Under the pieces are notes generated by a model. The model was not told where the DNA came from, ran no database searches, and saw only the letters and a program-made list of their open reading frames with translations. Shown one piece after another: positions 6,446 through 15,029 of a stretch of 15,029 nt of DNA. Position 1 is the first letter of the stretch, and each line of letters starts with the position of its first letter. The DNA is from Treponema sp. (GTDB lineage: Bacteria > Spirochaetota > Spirochaetia > Treponematales > Treponemataceae), in assembly GCA_017453705.1 (NCBI GenBank), contig JAFTEK010000173.1, forward strand, positions 1 to 15,029, read 5' to 3'. Position numbers and translations under genes: made by a program.

Positions 6446-9400
6446 TCTGCCAGCGACAGGATGTTGCCGCTAAGACGCACTGTGTCGCCTAGCAGCCTGA
6501 GCGCTTGATTCAAGCGGGCTGTCATGGCTTCCCCTGGCCGGCCAAATCCAAGGGCTACGGTAAGTGTGCGGTACAGGCTGTCCTTGTCCGCGCTTATATT
6601 CTGCTTGAGTACCGTGTAAATGCCTGATGCCAGCTCTTCAAGTGCTATATGCCTTATCTCGCGGGGTGACTGGCACGATGCCCCTGGTACTCTAAGCTGA
6701 AAGTCTCTTTGCCCTGCCAGATACAAAAAGCCGTCTTTCCTTATGATACCAGCATCCTCACATCCTGACATCTGCCCGTCATAGAGCTGTTTTACCGTCG
6801 TTGTGACTTTCTCCCTGCCGAACAAAAAGCAAATTCTTTTAAGCAGTATCTCTTCGGAAAGGGGGGATTCGACATCGAGGATGGACTTTACAATCTTTTT
6901 TAGTTTATCTGGAGTCACGTTTTTTGCAATCCCTGCGGAGCGGACTATATTGGAGACATCGGCTTCCTTGTATACAGGAAAAGAAACGTGCTCCTGGGGG
7001 GCTATCTCCGCGACTGCTCCTGCCGCACTGGCGTGTTGTTCTGCGCAGACGGTTTTCTCAGTGTCAGTGATTCCTTTGTCTGTCATGGCGGCCTCTGCTG
7101 CCGAGCAAAGCCTTTCCTTTTCTATCTCGCAGTTCTTGAACCAGTCAGTTGACCATACCCGGTAGTAGTGCCAGCCCATCCTTGTGAGCTGCTCTGCCCT
7201 GAGCCTGTCCCTGTCGCGGGTGTTGGCGGCATTCTTGTAGTTGGCGCCGTCACATTCCACTGCCAGCGCGTAGCTTCCGTCCGCCCGCCTCACGGCTATG
7301 TCTATCTTGGAGCTGCCGCAGCCTACCTGCATTTCCACCTTGTAGCCCTTGCTTGAAAGGAATTCTGCGACCTCTGTTTCAAGTCCCCTGTCCTCATCCC
7401 TGGTCATGGCGGACCGGCTGGGCGTACTGCCGCTTCCCAGCGACTTTTCACCATGCTCTGCGTATTCCAGATAGTCCTTGAGCAGCCTTGCCCCCTCCGA
7501 GTTTGTGCGTCCCAGGTCTATGTCCGTTCCGTGCATGGAAGAGACAAGCTGGACGTTTATTTTGGCGCGGGTCACGGCGACGTTGAGCCTGCGTTCCCCG
7601 CCCTGCCTGTTTAGCGGGCCAAAGTTGTGCAGGAGCTTTCCTTCCGCATCATGGCCGTAGGCGACGCTGAAAATAATCGTGTCCCTCTCATCCCCCTGTA
7701 CAGTCTCCAGATTCTTGACAAAGAAGGGCTGCTCTTTGTCGCGGGATAAGAATTCTTCCAGAGTAGGATCCTGATGCCTTTTGCGCGATAAAAGGGAGTC
7801 TATCAAGTTCTGCTGGGACACGCTGAATGCTACTACGCCCAGGCTGCGGGACGGGTACAGGCGTGCGTTCTCAAAAACCAAGTCAGCCACGCGCTCGGCT
7901 TCTGCAAGGTTTGTGTGGTTTTTCCTGTCAAATATGCCGTCCACGTGGTAATAGTCCACGCCGGTACCCTTTAGCCCTCCGGACGCGGAGGGGAATGTCA
8001 TCAGGCTGCCGCCATAAAAGTTCTTGTTGGAAAAGGCGATGAGCTGCTCATAGCGGCTGCGGTAATGCCATAGCAGGGAGCTTTGTGGCAGGGAAGGGGA
8101 ACACATGTCCAGTATGGACTCAAAGTCCGTCACGTCATCAAAGTCCTCGTCTCCTTCCATCTCCATTGAGTTGTTAAAGAAGTTGCTGGGCGGCATCTGC
8201 TTGGAGTCGCCAACGACGATGAGCTGCCTGCCCCTGTAAACCGCACCGACGGCATCCTGCGGGAAAATCTGTGAAGCCTCGTCAAATACCACGGTATCAA
8301 AGCTTATGCCGCTACTTAGGAACATGCTTACGCTCAAGGGCGACATCAGGAAGCAGGGCTTGAGAATCTGCACCAGGTCGCCGGTCTCTGCAATAAGCGT
8401 CCTTATGCTCTTTTGCTTCCGTTTCTTTTCACCTTCCCTGAGCAATATGGACACGGGGCTCTTGGGGGCCAGCATGTCCAGCGAGGGGCGGAGGGCGGCG
8501 AGCTTTTCCTGTATCTGGATTCTGCTTATCTCAAATTGCAGTCTGTCCTTCTCAGCGAAAACAGACACGGCCTTGTCCTGTGATACACGCGAGAAATCCG
8601 CAAGCTCCGGGATATCCGAGATGAGGGCATGGATGGCCTGGCTGTAGAATGCCTTCAGGTAGCAGTCCACGACAAGGGCTGGTGGAATTTTCATGGAAAT
8701 AACCTGCTGGATATAGGGGAAAGCCCCCTTCTGTCCTATCTCGCCCAGTAGCTTATGGAACCTCATCCAGTTGTCCAGTTTGCCCATCTCAGCAAGGCAT
8801 GCCTGGCACTTTGCAAGCACATCCGTCAGACTGCCCTCGCTAGGGCTGAATACTTCGGGGGAGAATCCTTCTTGTAACAGCCTTATGCCGCTGGCATAGG
8901 AGACCCTGATGCTGGAAAACTTTTGTGCGTAGGAGGCAAAAACAGCCTTTTCCTTTGCAAAGGACTCACCGTCCATAGAGGGAAGCAGGGCAAAGTCCAT
9001 TCCCCTGTCATGCAGGGCTTCCAGCCGGGAAAGCTCCCCCAGTATATGATTCCAGTCGCTTTGCAGTCCTGTGTATGCAGTGCCAAGGCCGCCTGTGAGG
9101 GATTCCTCAGGCCTTGTGCTTGCGACCGGCTTGGTAAGTTCCAGAACCCTGGCCTCGCATCCTGCGAATTCCTCCAGCAGCTCTTGGTATTCCCTTAGCG
9201 CGCCGGTCTGCCTTACGGCTTCATCATATCGGAACTTCCTGCCCGTCCTGCTTGCAAGGCGGAGTTCCGTCATGATGCCCTTGTAGTCCTTGCTGAAAAG
9301 GCGTGAAAAGACGGACTGGAATTGCTTTTTAAGCCTGTTGTTCCAGTCCTGGCCGTTTTTTTTGTAGATTTCACCTTCAAACTCAGAGTCCAGGCTGCTT

Positions 9401-11142
9401 TTAAGCTGGCTGATTTTCTCTGCATCCTGTGCCATCTGCCTTGCGGTGGACAGGACTGAGCTGAAACGGTTCTTGTCCAGAAGGGCCGGCACAAGCACGT
9501 CAGTCGTGGACAGCAGGGAAAGTGCTTCCTCCCAGTTGTGGCAGTCGCATAGTTTTTCACAAGACAGACCGTAGCGGCCGGAAAAATCACTGCAAATAGG
9601 GATAAGCTCCCTTATGGCGGCCGCAAGGCTGGACAGGGCATCCTGTAATGCCGCCTTCTCCTCGTATGAAAGGCTGTCTTTCCTGTAGCCGTACCAGGCG
9701 TTCTGCTTGTAGTCCTCGCCGACAGTTCCTGTATAGTCCGCGTACTGGCCCAGCAGGGATGTCATCTCGGAAAGGTATGCGGCATCTCTACCTCTTATGC
9801 CTTCTACGATGTAGGGGACATCCGGGGCGTGCTTGACAGAGGCCAGTGCTGAATAAAGCTCGTATATGCTGCAGTCCAGCCCCTGCCTTGTGCGGTGCAG
9901 CTCACTGGCGTACAGATCCAGCCTTTTCATTGCCGCATCCCGTGCCTGGATTTCCTTGTCCGCGCGTGAAGTCAGCCTGTATCGCTCCGCGCGGAGGGTA
10001 CGGCACAGCTCGTCTATGACTGCCTTTTTGCTGGACTTGTGGCTGTGCAGCTCCAGACAAAAGTCCGAAAGCCCCGCGGCCTTGAGCTTGTCGTGGACAA
10101 CGTTTAGAGCGGCCTGTTTTTCGGACACAAAGAGGACTTTTCTTCCATTATATAGACATTCCGCGATGATATTTGTTATGGTCTGGCTCTTGCCTGTTCC
10201 GGGAGGCCCCTGCAGGACAAAGCTTTTTCCGCTTCTTGCCAGGGCAATGGCCTTCAGCTGGCTGGAGTCCGCGTCCACCACGGCATGTATGTCTGACAAG
10301 GGCGGGGTATCTTGGGCTTGCCTTCCCTGAGGCGGCTCATGGGCCGTCTCCGCTCCTTCTCCCAGCAGGATGCGGACATTAGCGTTTTGCATGATAAGGT
10401 CTGCATTGTCCTTCATGTCGCGGTACATGTTCATCTTTAGGAAGGAAAAGCTGCCAAGCTTGCACTCAGCCGTCACGCTCCAGCCCAAAGGCTGTACAAT
10501 CTCCCGCAGCCTGTCAAGATATGCGGTCAGTCCCTCTCCGTCCATGTATTCTGGAAGACAGATGTTGTATTCCGAGTGCATTATGTAGTCCAGCGTCGGG
10601 TTCACTACTATGTCGTCCCCGGTGGGCTTTATGTGCCAGGGGCTGACCGCGGACTTGCTTTCCAGGCTGACAGGCACAAGGAGCAGGGGAGCCAGAAAGA
10701 AGGGGGAAGCCTCCTTGTTTTCTTTCCATCGGACAAATCCAAAGGCAAGATAGCTTACGTTCACGCCTGTCTCATCGAGGGCGCTGCGGGATTTCTTGTC
10801 CAGCACTTTCATCACGGACAGGGGGTCGGCAAGCTTTCCGTAGACTAAAAGCTGCCCCGCCTTTTTTACCAGAGAGGCATAACGCGAAATGTATTCTTCT
10901 TTTGGAAGGAAATCCTCCTCGGACTGGGGGCGGAGGGGGTCATCCAGGCTCTTTTCGTCACTGGGCCTTGGGCCTACGACTTCAAAATCGGCGTCAGCGT
11001 CACACCTGCCGAATAACAAGGCTGCATCAGGGCAGACTATCTCCAAGGTGGAAGACTTGGAGTCCTTGAAGTTGACCAGCTTGTTGCGCTTGCTTGTGTC
11101 CAAGAGGAGCTGCGCCCACTTGTCCAGTTTCTTTGTGTCCAT
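6442..11142 (-). CDS. DUF4011 / SF1 helicase / Vsr-like nuclease / DUF3320 protein
   Basis: This is a 1566-residue cytosolic protein with four parts. Residues 1-290 resemble DUF4011 (start 'LDKWAQLLLDTSKRN'). Residues 290-1210 form an SF1 (COG1112/Dna2-like) helicase: Walker A 'GPPGTGKS' 312-319, Walker B 'VFDEASQ' 952-958, 'VGDSKQMPPS' 977-986, 'WHYRSR' 1025-1030, 'QGDERD' 1149-1154, 'RRLNVAVTRAK' 1184-1194. About 600 residues of mainly helical, coiled-coil-like sequence separate Walker A and B. Residues 1254-1340 are a Vsr-like/MTES_1575-type endonuclease with Glu1257, Asp1281, Glu1296 and Asp1298 ('VECDG') and 'WSTDWF'. Residues 1395-1560 resemble DUF3320. This order matches large helicase-nucleases seen in anti-phage defence; I recall the hhe system as DUF4011-helicase-Vsr. 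ATG 11142 is preceded by AGGA (spacing 7). It lies 36 nt after the kinase stop, probably in the same operon. Defence is inferred; DNA repair is the alternative. Confidence 0.93.
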   Translation of the reverse strand: MDTKKLDKWAQLLLDTSKRNKLVNFKDSKSSTLEIVCPDAALLFGRCDADADFEVVGPRPSDEKSLDDPLRPQSEEDFLPKEEYISRYASLVKKAGQLLVYGKLADPLSVMKVLDKKSRSALDETGVNVSYLAFGFVRWKENKEASPFFLAPLLLVPVSLESKSAVSPWHIKPTGDDIVVNPTLDYIMHSEYNICLPEYMDGEGLTAYLDRLREIVQPLGWSVTAECKLGSFSFLKMNMYRDMKDNADLIMQNANVRILLGEGAETAHEPPQGRQAQDTPPLSDIHAVVDADSSQLKAIALARSGKSFVLQGPPGTGKSQTITNIIAECLYNGRKVLFVSEKQAALNVVHDKLKAAGLSDFCLELHSHKSSKKAVIDELCRTLRAERYRLTSRADKEIQARDAAMKRLDLYASELHRTRQGLDCSIYELYSALASVKHAPDVPYIVEGIRGRDAAYLSEMTSLLGQYADYTGTVGEDYKQNAWYGYRKDSLSYEEKAALQDALSSLAAAIRELIPICSDFSGRYGLSCEKLCDCHNWEEALSLLSTTDVLVPALLDKNRFSSVLSTARQMAQDAEKISQLKSSLDSEFEGEIYKKNGQDWNNRLKKQFQSVFSRLFSKDYKGIMTELRLASRTGRKFRYDEAVRQTGALREYQELLEEFAGCEARVLELTKPVASTRPEESLTGGLGTAYTGLQSDWNHILGELSRLEALHDRGMDFALLPSMDGESFAKEKAVFASYAQKFSSIRVSYASGIRLLQEGFSPEVFSPSEGSLTDVLAKCQACLAEMGKLDNWMRFHKLLGEIGQKGAFPYIQQVISMKIPPALVVDCYLKAFYSQAIHALISDIPELADFSRVSQDKAVSVFAEKDRLQFEISRIQIQEKLAALRPSLDMLAPKSPVSILLREGEKKRKQKSIRTLIAETGDLVQILKPCFLMSPLSVSMFLSSGISFDTVVFDEASQIFPQDAVGAVYRGRQLIVVGDSKQMPPSNFFNNSMEMEGDEDFDDVTDFESILDMCSPSLPQSSLLWHYRSRYEQLIAFSNKNFYGGSLMTFPSASGGLKGTGVDYYHVDGIFDRKNHTNLAEAERVADLVFENARLYPSRSLGVVAFSVSQQNLIDSLLSRKRHQDPTLEEFLSRDKEQPFFVKNLETVQGDERDTIIFSVAYGHDAEGKLLHNFGPLNRQGGERRLNVAVTRAKINVQLVSSMHGTDIDLGRTNSEGARLLKDYLEYAEHGEKSLGSGSTPSRSAMTRDEDRGLETEVAEFLSSKGYKVEMQVGCGSSKIDIAVRRADGSYALAVECDGANYKNAANTRDRDRLRAEQLTRMGWHYYRVWSTDWFKNCEIEKERLCSAAEAAMTDKGITDTEKTVCAEQHASAAGAVAEIAPQEHVSFPVYKEADVSNIVRSAGIAKNVTPDKLKKIVKSILDVESPLSEEILLKRICFLFGREKVTTTVKQLYDGQMSGCEDAGIIRKDGFLYLAGQRDFQLRVPGASCQSPREIRHIALEELASGIYTVLKQNISADKDSLYRTLTVALGFGRPGEAMTARLNQALRLLGDTVRLSGNILSLAD

Positions 11143-11178
11143 TAAAAAATCCTAACCAGAGTTTTCTATGAGCCTGTC

Positions 11179-13947
11179 TCAGGAGTCGGCCTTTGCTTGT
11201 TCGCTAGCCTGCAGCAAAGCCTTGTAGAGGGCATCTTTGTCGATGGGCTTGGAGATATGACCGTTCATGCCGGACTTCTCGCTCTGCTGCACGGCCTCGC
11301 TGTAGGCGTTTGCGGACAGGGCAAAGATAGGTATGGTCTTGGCGTCTTCCCTGTCCAGTGAGCGTATGGCCTCCGTCGCCTCATAGCCCGACAGAATGGG
11401 CATCTGTATGTCCATAAGTATGCAGATGTAAGTTCCGGGGCTGCACTCCTTGAACCTCTTGAGCGCAATCGCACCGTTTTCCGCAGTGTCCGCCTCAAGG
11501 CCCATAGCATGAAGGGTACGCAGGGCTATCTCGACATTTATCTCGTTGTCTTCTGCCAAAAGAACCCGGCCGGAAAGGGGCTTTCGCTCAATGACGGCCT
11601 GATTGTGTGACTTGCCGCGGAATCCTGCTTCGTAGGGGAATCGGATGGCCATGTGGATTTTGGTTCCCTTGTGCAGCTCGCTTTCCACGTCTATCGTGCC
11701 GCCCATCAAGTTGACCAGCTTCTTTACTATATACAGGCCTATTCCTGTTCCCGACCTGAGCTTCTGCCTCTCAGGGTTGCCAAGGTCCTGGGAGAAGGGG
11801 GTGAACATCTTCTTTTGGAAGTCCTCGCCCATTCCAATGCCTGTGTCGGCCACTGTTATGTCTACCAGACATTCCTTTTCATCCATCCTGCGTGAAGCCA
11901 GAGTGAGGGTGATGCTGCCTCCCTTGGGAGTGTACTTGTAGGCGTTGGAAATCAGGTTGAGGACTATCTGGTTTAAGCGAACCTTGTCTACATATATCGC
12001 GCTGACTTCTAGTCCTGTATCTATGACGGTGAATTTTACCCCTTTCTGGTCACAGAGGGGTACAAACATATTCTTTATGTCCTCGATGAAGTCATCGTGA
12101 TAGTAAAGCTCCGGAATCAGCTCTATGCGGCCGGAGTCTATTTTGGACACGTCCAGCACGTCGTTTATCAGGCTCATAAGGAAGTGGTTGGAAGAGTTAA
12201 TCTTCTCCAGGTCTCCGATAAGCTTTTCCCTGTCATCTATGTCTTCAAAGGCAAATTCCGTCATGCTTGTTATGGCTGACAGGGGGGTGCGGATGTCATG
12301 GCTTATGCGGGAGATAAACTCCATCTTGGACTTGGCCGCTTTCTCCGCTTCCATTACGGCCTTTTCCATGCCCTTGATGTATTCCTGCTCCTTGATATAG
12401 GATTCGGTTATGTCCACGCAGAGGGCGAGAAGTATGTCCATCTCTTCAAATGCCCAGGAGTAGATTATCTGAAGGTGAGAGTTTTTTCCCGCCACTGTCT
12501 GGTTGAGAGAGATCGCATAGGAGCTTTTGTTCTTGAGTTCCTTACGAATTACTTCAATCTGGGAGCTTTCTATGTAGGCCTTGCGTTCTTCTTCCGTCAT
12601 GATGAAGTTTTCGGCCCTGATTTTGCGGCAATTGTCATAGTCCGTCAGGTTTACATTCCCTGGTATGTAGTAGATGTCGGTGCTGTTTGAGAAGAACTCA
12701 ACCTCCTTGGTGTCCGCATAGACAAAGGCGATAAAATGGAAGCTGCCGGAAGCGAGGGATTTTACTATAAAGGAGTGCTTTTTCTCTTCGCTTATGTCCA
12801 TGAGGTAGGTCAGGGCTTCCACAGAATCCGTCTCCGGGTTCATGCTCAGGTTTGCCGTGATACGCAGCCACTTTATTTCCAGTCCGGAGCTTGCGGTTGG
12901 GAATTCCATATATAGCTGCTGTATGCCGTTGTTAAAGTCCAGCAGCATGGATTCTATCGAAAAACGGTCAAAGAACTCGCTCTGGAGCTTGGGGTCGCCT
13001 ATGTCCATTCCTATGGCATAGATAAAGCCGTCAGCTGTCGTGGACTCGTGCTTGCGGAGAACGGTGTCGCTCAGGCATTTATGCTCATGGCAGCGGTTCT
13101 GGGCCAGGTCAAGCAGGGCGGACTCATAGGAAATTTCCATAACGTCCGACAGCTGCTTCTTGAGCCTGCGGTATTTCTCTTCTTCCCTCTGGCTCGCGCT
13201 TATGTCGATTCCTACCCCTATAATCTTCTCCCGCCCCAGGTAGTCCGTAAAGCTGGACAGAATTATGTGCAGGGAGAAGTTATCATGCGTAATATGGTTT
13301 GTGAGCATGATTTTGGCATCGGCCTTCTTCATCCCCGCGTCTATCGAGGTATACATGCGGACGAATTTGTCAATGTCCCTATCGTCCACGTTGGAAACCA
13401 GGCTGTAGGGCACGTCCTCTATGACGTTCGGAAGCCCAAACTTGCCGAATGTATTGTTAGCGTCCCTCTGTATCATTATGACAGTGTGGGTTTCCTTGTT
13501 GTACTCCCATACGGTCACGTTGAATTTCTTGGTGAAGGTGTCGTAGGCCATGTCCTTTTCTAGCCGTAAGTCTTCTACACGTTTGTCGTCGGTTATGTCG
13601 CGTGCCATATAGGACTGGGCCGGGCTTCCGTTCCAGTTGAGCGGGTTGACGGAAAGTTTGAACCAACGGTTTATTTCGGGGCAAAAGACTCCGCGCGAGG
13701 GGTCTTTGCAGCCTATGATATTGCCTAGAAAACTGGCCCGCCTCTGCTTTTTGTCCTCGTCCTCTGCGATGAATTCAGCGACAGTCTTGCCGTCACAGAC
13801 ATCCGACTGCATGAAAGACATAAATGCGGCGTTGGCATAGAGGATGGTCTGGCCATATTCATCCAGTACAAAGGTGAGGAATTCCAGATTGTCAAGCAGG
13901 GCTCTTAGGGCTGTACATTCGCAGTCCTTCCCGTTGTTTTCCGACAT
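11179..13947 (-). CDS. Cytosolic PAS-rich hybrid histidine kinase
   Basis: This 922-residue hybrid sensor kinase has no signal peptide or membrane segment. The first 520 residues hold about four divergent PAS-like modules: 11-120, 135-250, 270-387 and 395-515. Three end in the typical 'DI(T/S)' strand followed by a charged linker ('ARDITDDKR', 'GIDISASQR', 'LMDISEEKK'), and the fourth ends 'CVDITESY'. HisKA follows with phospho-acceptor His550 in 'SRISHDIRTP', then the ATPase domain: Asn668 in 'NLISNAYKY', G1 'DTGIGMG' 701-707, G2 'GTGIGLYIV' 733-741. The receiver (795-915) has 'LAEDNE', phospho-acceptor Asp846 in 'LMDIQMP', Ser878 and Lys900. All catalytic residues are present. There is no DNA-binding output domain, so it must signal through a partner not visible here or through contact. 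The HisKA style ('SHDIRTPLSAITSMTE') resembles clostridial gut kinases. The helicase-nuclease gene follows 36 nt downstream. Confidence 0.95.
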   Translation of the reverse strand: MSENNGKDCECTALRALLDNLEFLTFVLDEYGQTILYANAAFMSFMQSDVCDGKTVAEFIAEDEDKKQRRASFLGNIIGCKDPSRGVFCPEINRWFKLSVNPLNWNGSPAQSYMARDITDDKRVEDLRLEKDMAYDTFTKKFNVTVWEYNKETHTVIMIQRDANNTFGKFGLPNVIEDVPYSLVSNVDDRDIDKFVRMYTSIDAGMKKADAKIMLTNHITHDNFSLHIILSSFTDYLGREKIIGVGIDISASQREEEKYRRLKKQLSDVMEISYESALLDLAQNRCHEHKCLSDTVLRKHESTTADGFIYAIGMDIGDPKLQSEFFDRFSIESMLLDFNNGIQQLYMEFPTASSGLEIKWLRITANLSMNPETDSVEALTYLMDISEEKKHSFIVKSLASGSFHFIAFVYADTKEVEFFSNSTDIYYIPGNVNLTDYDNCRKIRAENFIMTEEERKAYIESSQIEVIRKELKNKSSYAISLNQTVAGKNSHLQIIYSWAFEEMDILLALCVDITESYIKEQEYIKGMEKAVMEAEKAAKSKMEFISRISHDIRTPLSAITSMTEFAFEDIDDREKLIGDLEKINSSNHFLMSLINDVLDVSKIDSGRIELIPELYYHDDFIEDIKNMFVPLCDQKGVKFTVIDTGLEVSAIYVDKVRLNQIVLNLISNAYKYTPKGGSITLTLASRRMDEKECLVDITVADTGIGMGEDFQKKMFTPFSQDLGNPERQKLRSGTGIGLYIVKKLVNLMGGTIDVESELHKGTKIHMAIRFPYEAGFRGKSHNQAVIERKPLSGRVLLAEDNEINVEIALRTLHAMGLEADTAENGAIALKRFKECSPGTYICILMDIQMPILSGYEATEAIRSLDREDAKTIPIFALSANAYSEAVQQSEKSGMNGHISKPIDKDALYKALLQASEQAKADS

Positions 13948-13955
13948 TTTAGCCT

Positions 13956-13984
13956 ATTATAGCATGAATGGGAGTGGCTATCAA
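13956..13984 (-). promoter_or_regulatory. Strong promoter abutting the kinase start codon
   Basis: On the minus strand the -35 box TTGATA (13984-13979) is separated by 17 nt from a perfect TATAAT (13961-13956). The kinase ATG begins at 13947, only 8 nt beyond the -10 box, so the predicted transcript starts about 0-3 nt before the start codon. Seven A (13995-13989) just upstream of the -35 box could act as an UP element. The whole promoter fits in the 52-nt gap after the serine-rich gene, which shows no clear terminator. Confidence 0.7.
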
Positions 13985-13999
13985 TCAGTTTTTTTCCAG

Positions 14000-15029
14000 C
14001 TAGGCGTGGGTCTCTGCTGCAACACGGTTTGTGTCGAATTCCGCGCTTGTTACCCCGCCAATCTTGAGCTTGAAATAGGCTTTGACCATCTCTCCGTCGG
14101 ATACTGTGTCAGTAGGAGTTATCAGCGTTGCGGTTACATCATCAGGGGCAAGATAGTAGGTCACATCCTCAATAGTCAAAAGCCCTGCTACTTTAGCCGC
14201 GCACAGGGGAGGCATATAAAAATCCGCAGATGAAACAAGGTCAATTTCACCTGACATCCAGTTGTGATAGAATGAAAAGCTGACGCAGTTTCCCGCTATG
14301 TTATAATAATATGAGCCTCCTGCCTCCAGCTCCATTTCAAGCTCCGCCCCATCGGTGACGGTGAAGTCCTGCCAGTTGCCCGTGGTCTGTATAGAACCTC
14401 CTTGATCCAGCTTAAGCCCCATATACTGGATGGTGGAGCCTATTTTGGCCTTGAAGGACTCTGTGCTGCCTGGGTAGTAGTATTTTATAACCCCTGTCTC
14501 ATCCTTTATGCCAAACATAAAGAAGTCCTCGCTGAACGAAGTTGTGACCGGGATGGACATCTTGTCAGACAGGCTTATGTCCAGGTTGTTGCTGCTGGTG
14601 GAGATGGTCTCTTTTGCACTGCCGGTCAGTACGAGTGTATTGGAGCTGTTTCGTATGTCCATTTTTGCGGTGACTGTAGAGCCTGTTTTTATCGCGGGCA
14701 CGTCAAAGTACACGTAGCCGTCGCTTGAAGCAGTGGCTGTGTAGCTGACTTGTTCGCTGCCGGATGTGAGTGTAAGCGTGACCGAGCCGCCGGATGGCAG
14801 CCCTATTTTGCTTGCAAGGAAGGAAATACGATTGCTATTGGACTCGTCAAAGATGCCGCCTGTACCGCCTGAGCCAGTGGTATTGCTGGATGTTCCCACG
14901 GAGCATAGCTGGACTATCGCCTTTGTGTCGCCTGCGTTGGAGAGGGTCAGTATGTCGTCAGAGGAAAAAGAGCTGCTTGAGCTGGAGGACGAGCCGGGAT
15001 TGTATATCTCACCGTCAGAATATGAGGAG
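14000..15029 (-). CDS. Serine-rich, beta-rich putative surface protein (5' partial)
   Basis: The frame is open from the window edge down to TAG (14002-14000), showing 342 residues; the start and any signal or lipoprotein peptide lie outside. A GTG near 14899 is internal, because the same low-complexity sequence continues upstream of it. Near the visible start is a run of eight Ser (14992-14969) followed by Phe-Ser-Ser-Asp-Asp, then a Gly/Ser/Thr-rich linker at about 14896-14850. The rest is rich in Thr, Ser, Gly and aromatic residues, with alternating patterns typical of secreted beta-sandwich domains ('SVTLTLTSGSEQ', 'GYVYFDVPAI'). Acidic residues are frequent, and only three Cys are visible. 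I do not recognise the family. Composition suggests an exported lipoprotein of the sort common in treponemes, but this is inference. Confidence 0.7.
   Translation of the reverse strand, partial: SSYSDGEIYNPGSSSSSSSSFSSDDILTLSNAGDTKAIVQLCSVGTSSNTTGSGGTGGIFDESNSNRISFLASKIGLPSGGSVTLTLTSGSEQVSYTATASSDGYVYFDVPAIKTGSTVTAKMDIRNSSNTLVLTGSAKETISTSSNNLDISLSDKMSIPVTTSFSEDFFMFGIKDETGVIKYYYPGSTESFKAKIGSTIQYMGLKLDQGGSIQTTGNWQDFTVTDGAELEMELEAGGSYYYNIAGNCVSFSFYHNWMSGEIDLVSSADFYMPPLCAAKVAGLLTIEDVTYYLAPDDVTATLITPTDTVSDGEMVKAYFKLKIGGVTSAEFDTNRVAAETHA

Noticed and set aside
13048..13563. Plus-strand open frame of 171 codons inside the histidine kinase
   Set aside because: It is antisense to PAS-like modules that make sense as protein; no promoter or domain supports it.
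1..15029. CRISPR array, insertion sequence, attachment site or tRNA
   Set aside because: No spaced direct repeats, transposase-like frames, inverted-repeat ends or cloverleaf-like segments were seen on either strand.

Overview
The window looks like a piece of chromosome from a free-living or gut/rumen spirochaete close to Treponema, of moderate GC. This is inference. It rests on a FlgT/LPP20-like plus OmpA lipoprotein-type protein resembling T. pallidum Tp0624, a receiver-like/HATPase/cyclic-nucleotide-binding protein of a kind I associate with spirochaetes, a fused PyrK-PyrD, and a serine-rich surface-type protein. No rRNA, tRNA, CRISPR array, transposase, integrase or prophage gene is visible.

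Left part (1-4594, + strand). The window opens inside an OmpA-family gene, followed 3 nt later by a 50-residue Pmp3/YqaE-type membrane protein. A near-consensus sigma70 promoter (1184-1212) then starts a tightly coupled block: a cytosolic switch-kinase-like protein (degenerate receiver, RsbW-like ATPase, cyclic-nucleotide-binding domain), gmhA, and a fused sugar-1-phosphate nucleotidyltransferase/heptose-bisphosphate phosphatase (HddC-GmhB). The three genes are joined by two ATGA stop/start overlaps. The last two supply most steps of nucleotide-activated heptose synthesis; the heptose kinase is not in the window. A nine-G run sits exactly in the linker of the fused enzyme.

Middle (4649-6445, + strand). 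One gene encodes both subunits of class 1B dihydroorotate dehydrogenase (PyrK then PyrD), a pyrimidine biosynthesis enzyme. Its stop codon overlaps the stop codon of the next, convergent gene.

Right part (6442-15029, - strand). Reading leftward from the window edge: a partial serine-rich, beta-rich surface-type protein; a strong promoter lying almost on top of the start codon of a 922-residue cytosolic hybrid histidine kinase; and, 36 nt further on, a 1566-residue DUF4011 / SF1 helicase / Vsr-like nuclease / DUF3320 protein. The kinase and helicase-nuclease are probably one transcription unit. The helicase-nuclease has the architecture of anti-phage defence proteins, so a sensor kinase placed directly upstream and apparently on a leaderless mRNA is the most interesting possible system here. 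All catalytic motifs of both proteins look intact.

Every stretch without a gene is short (at most about 130 nt), and each is described in the feature list.
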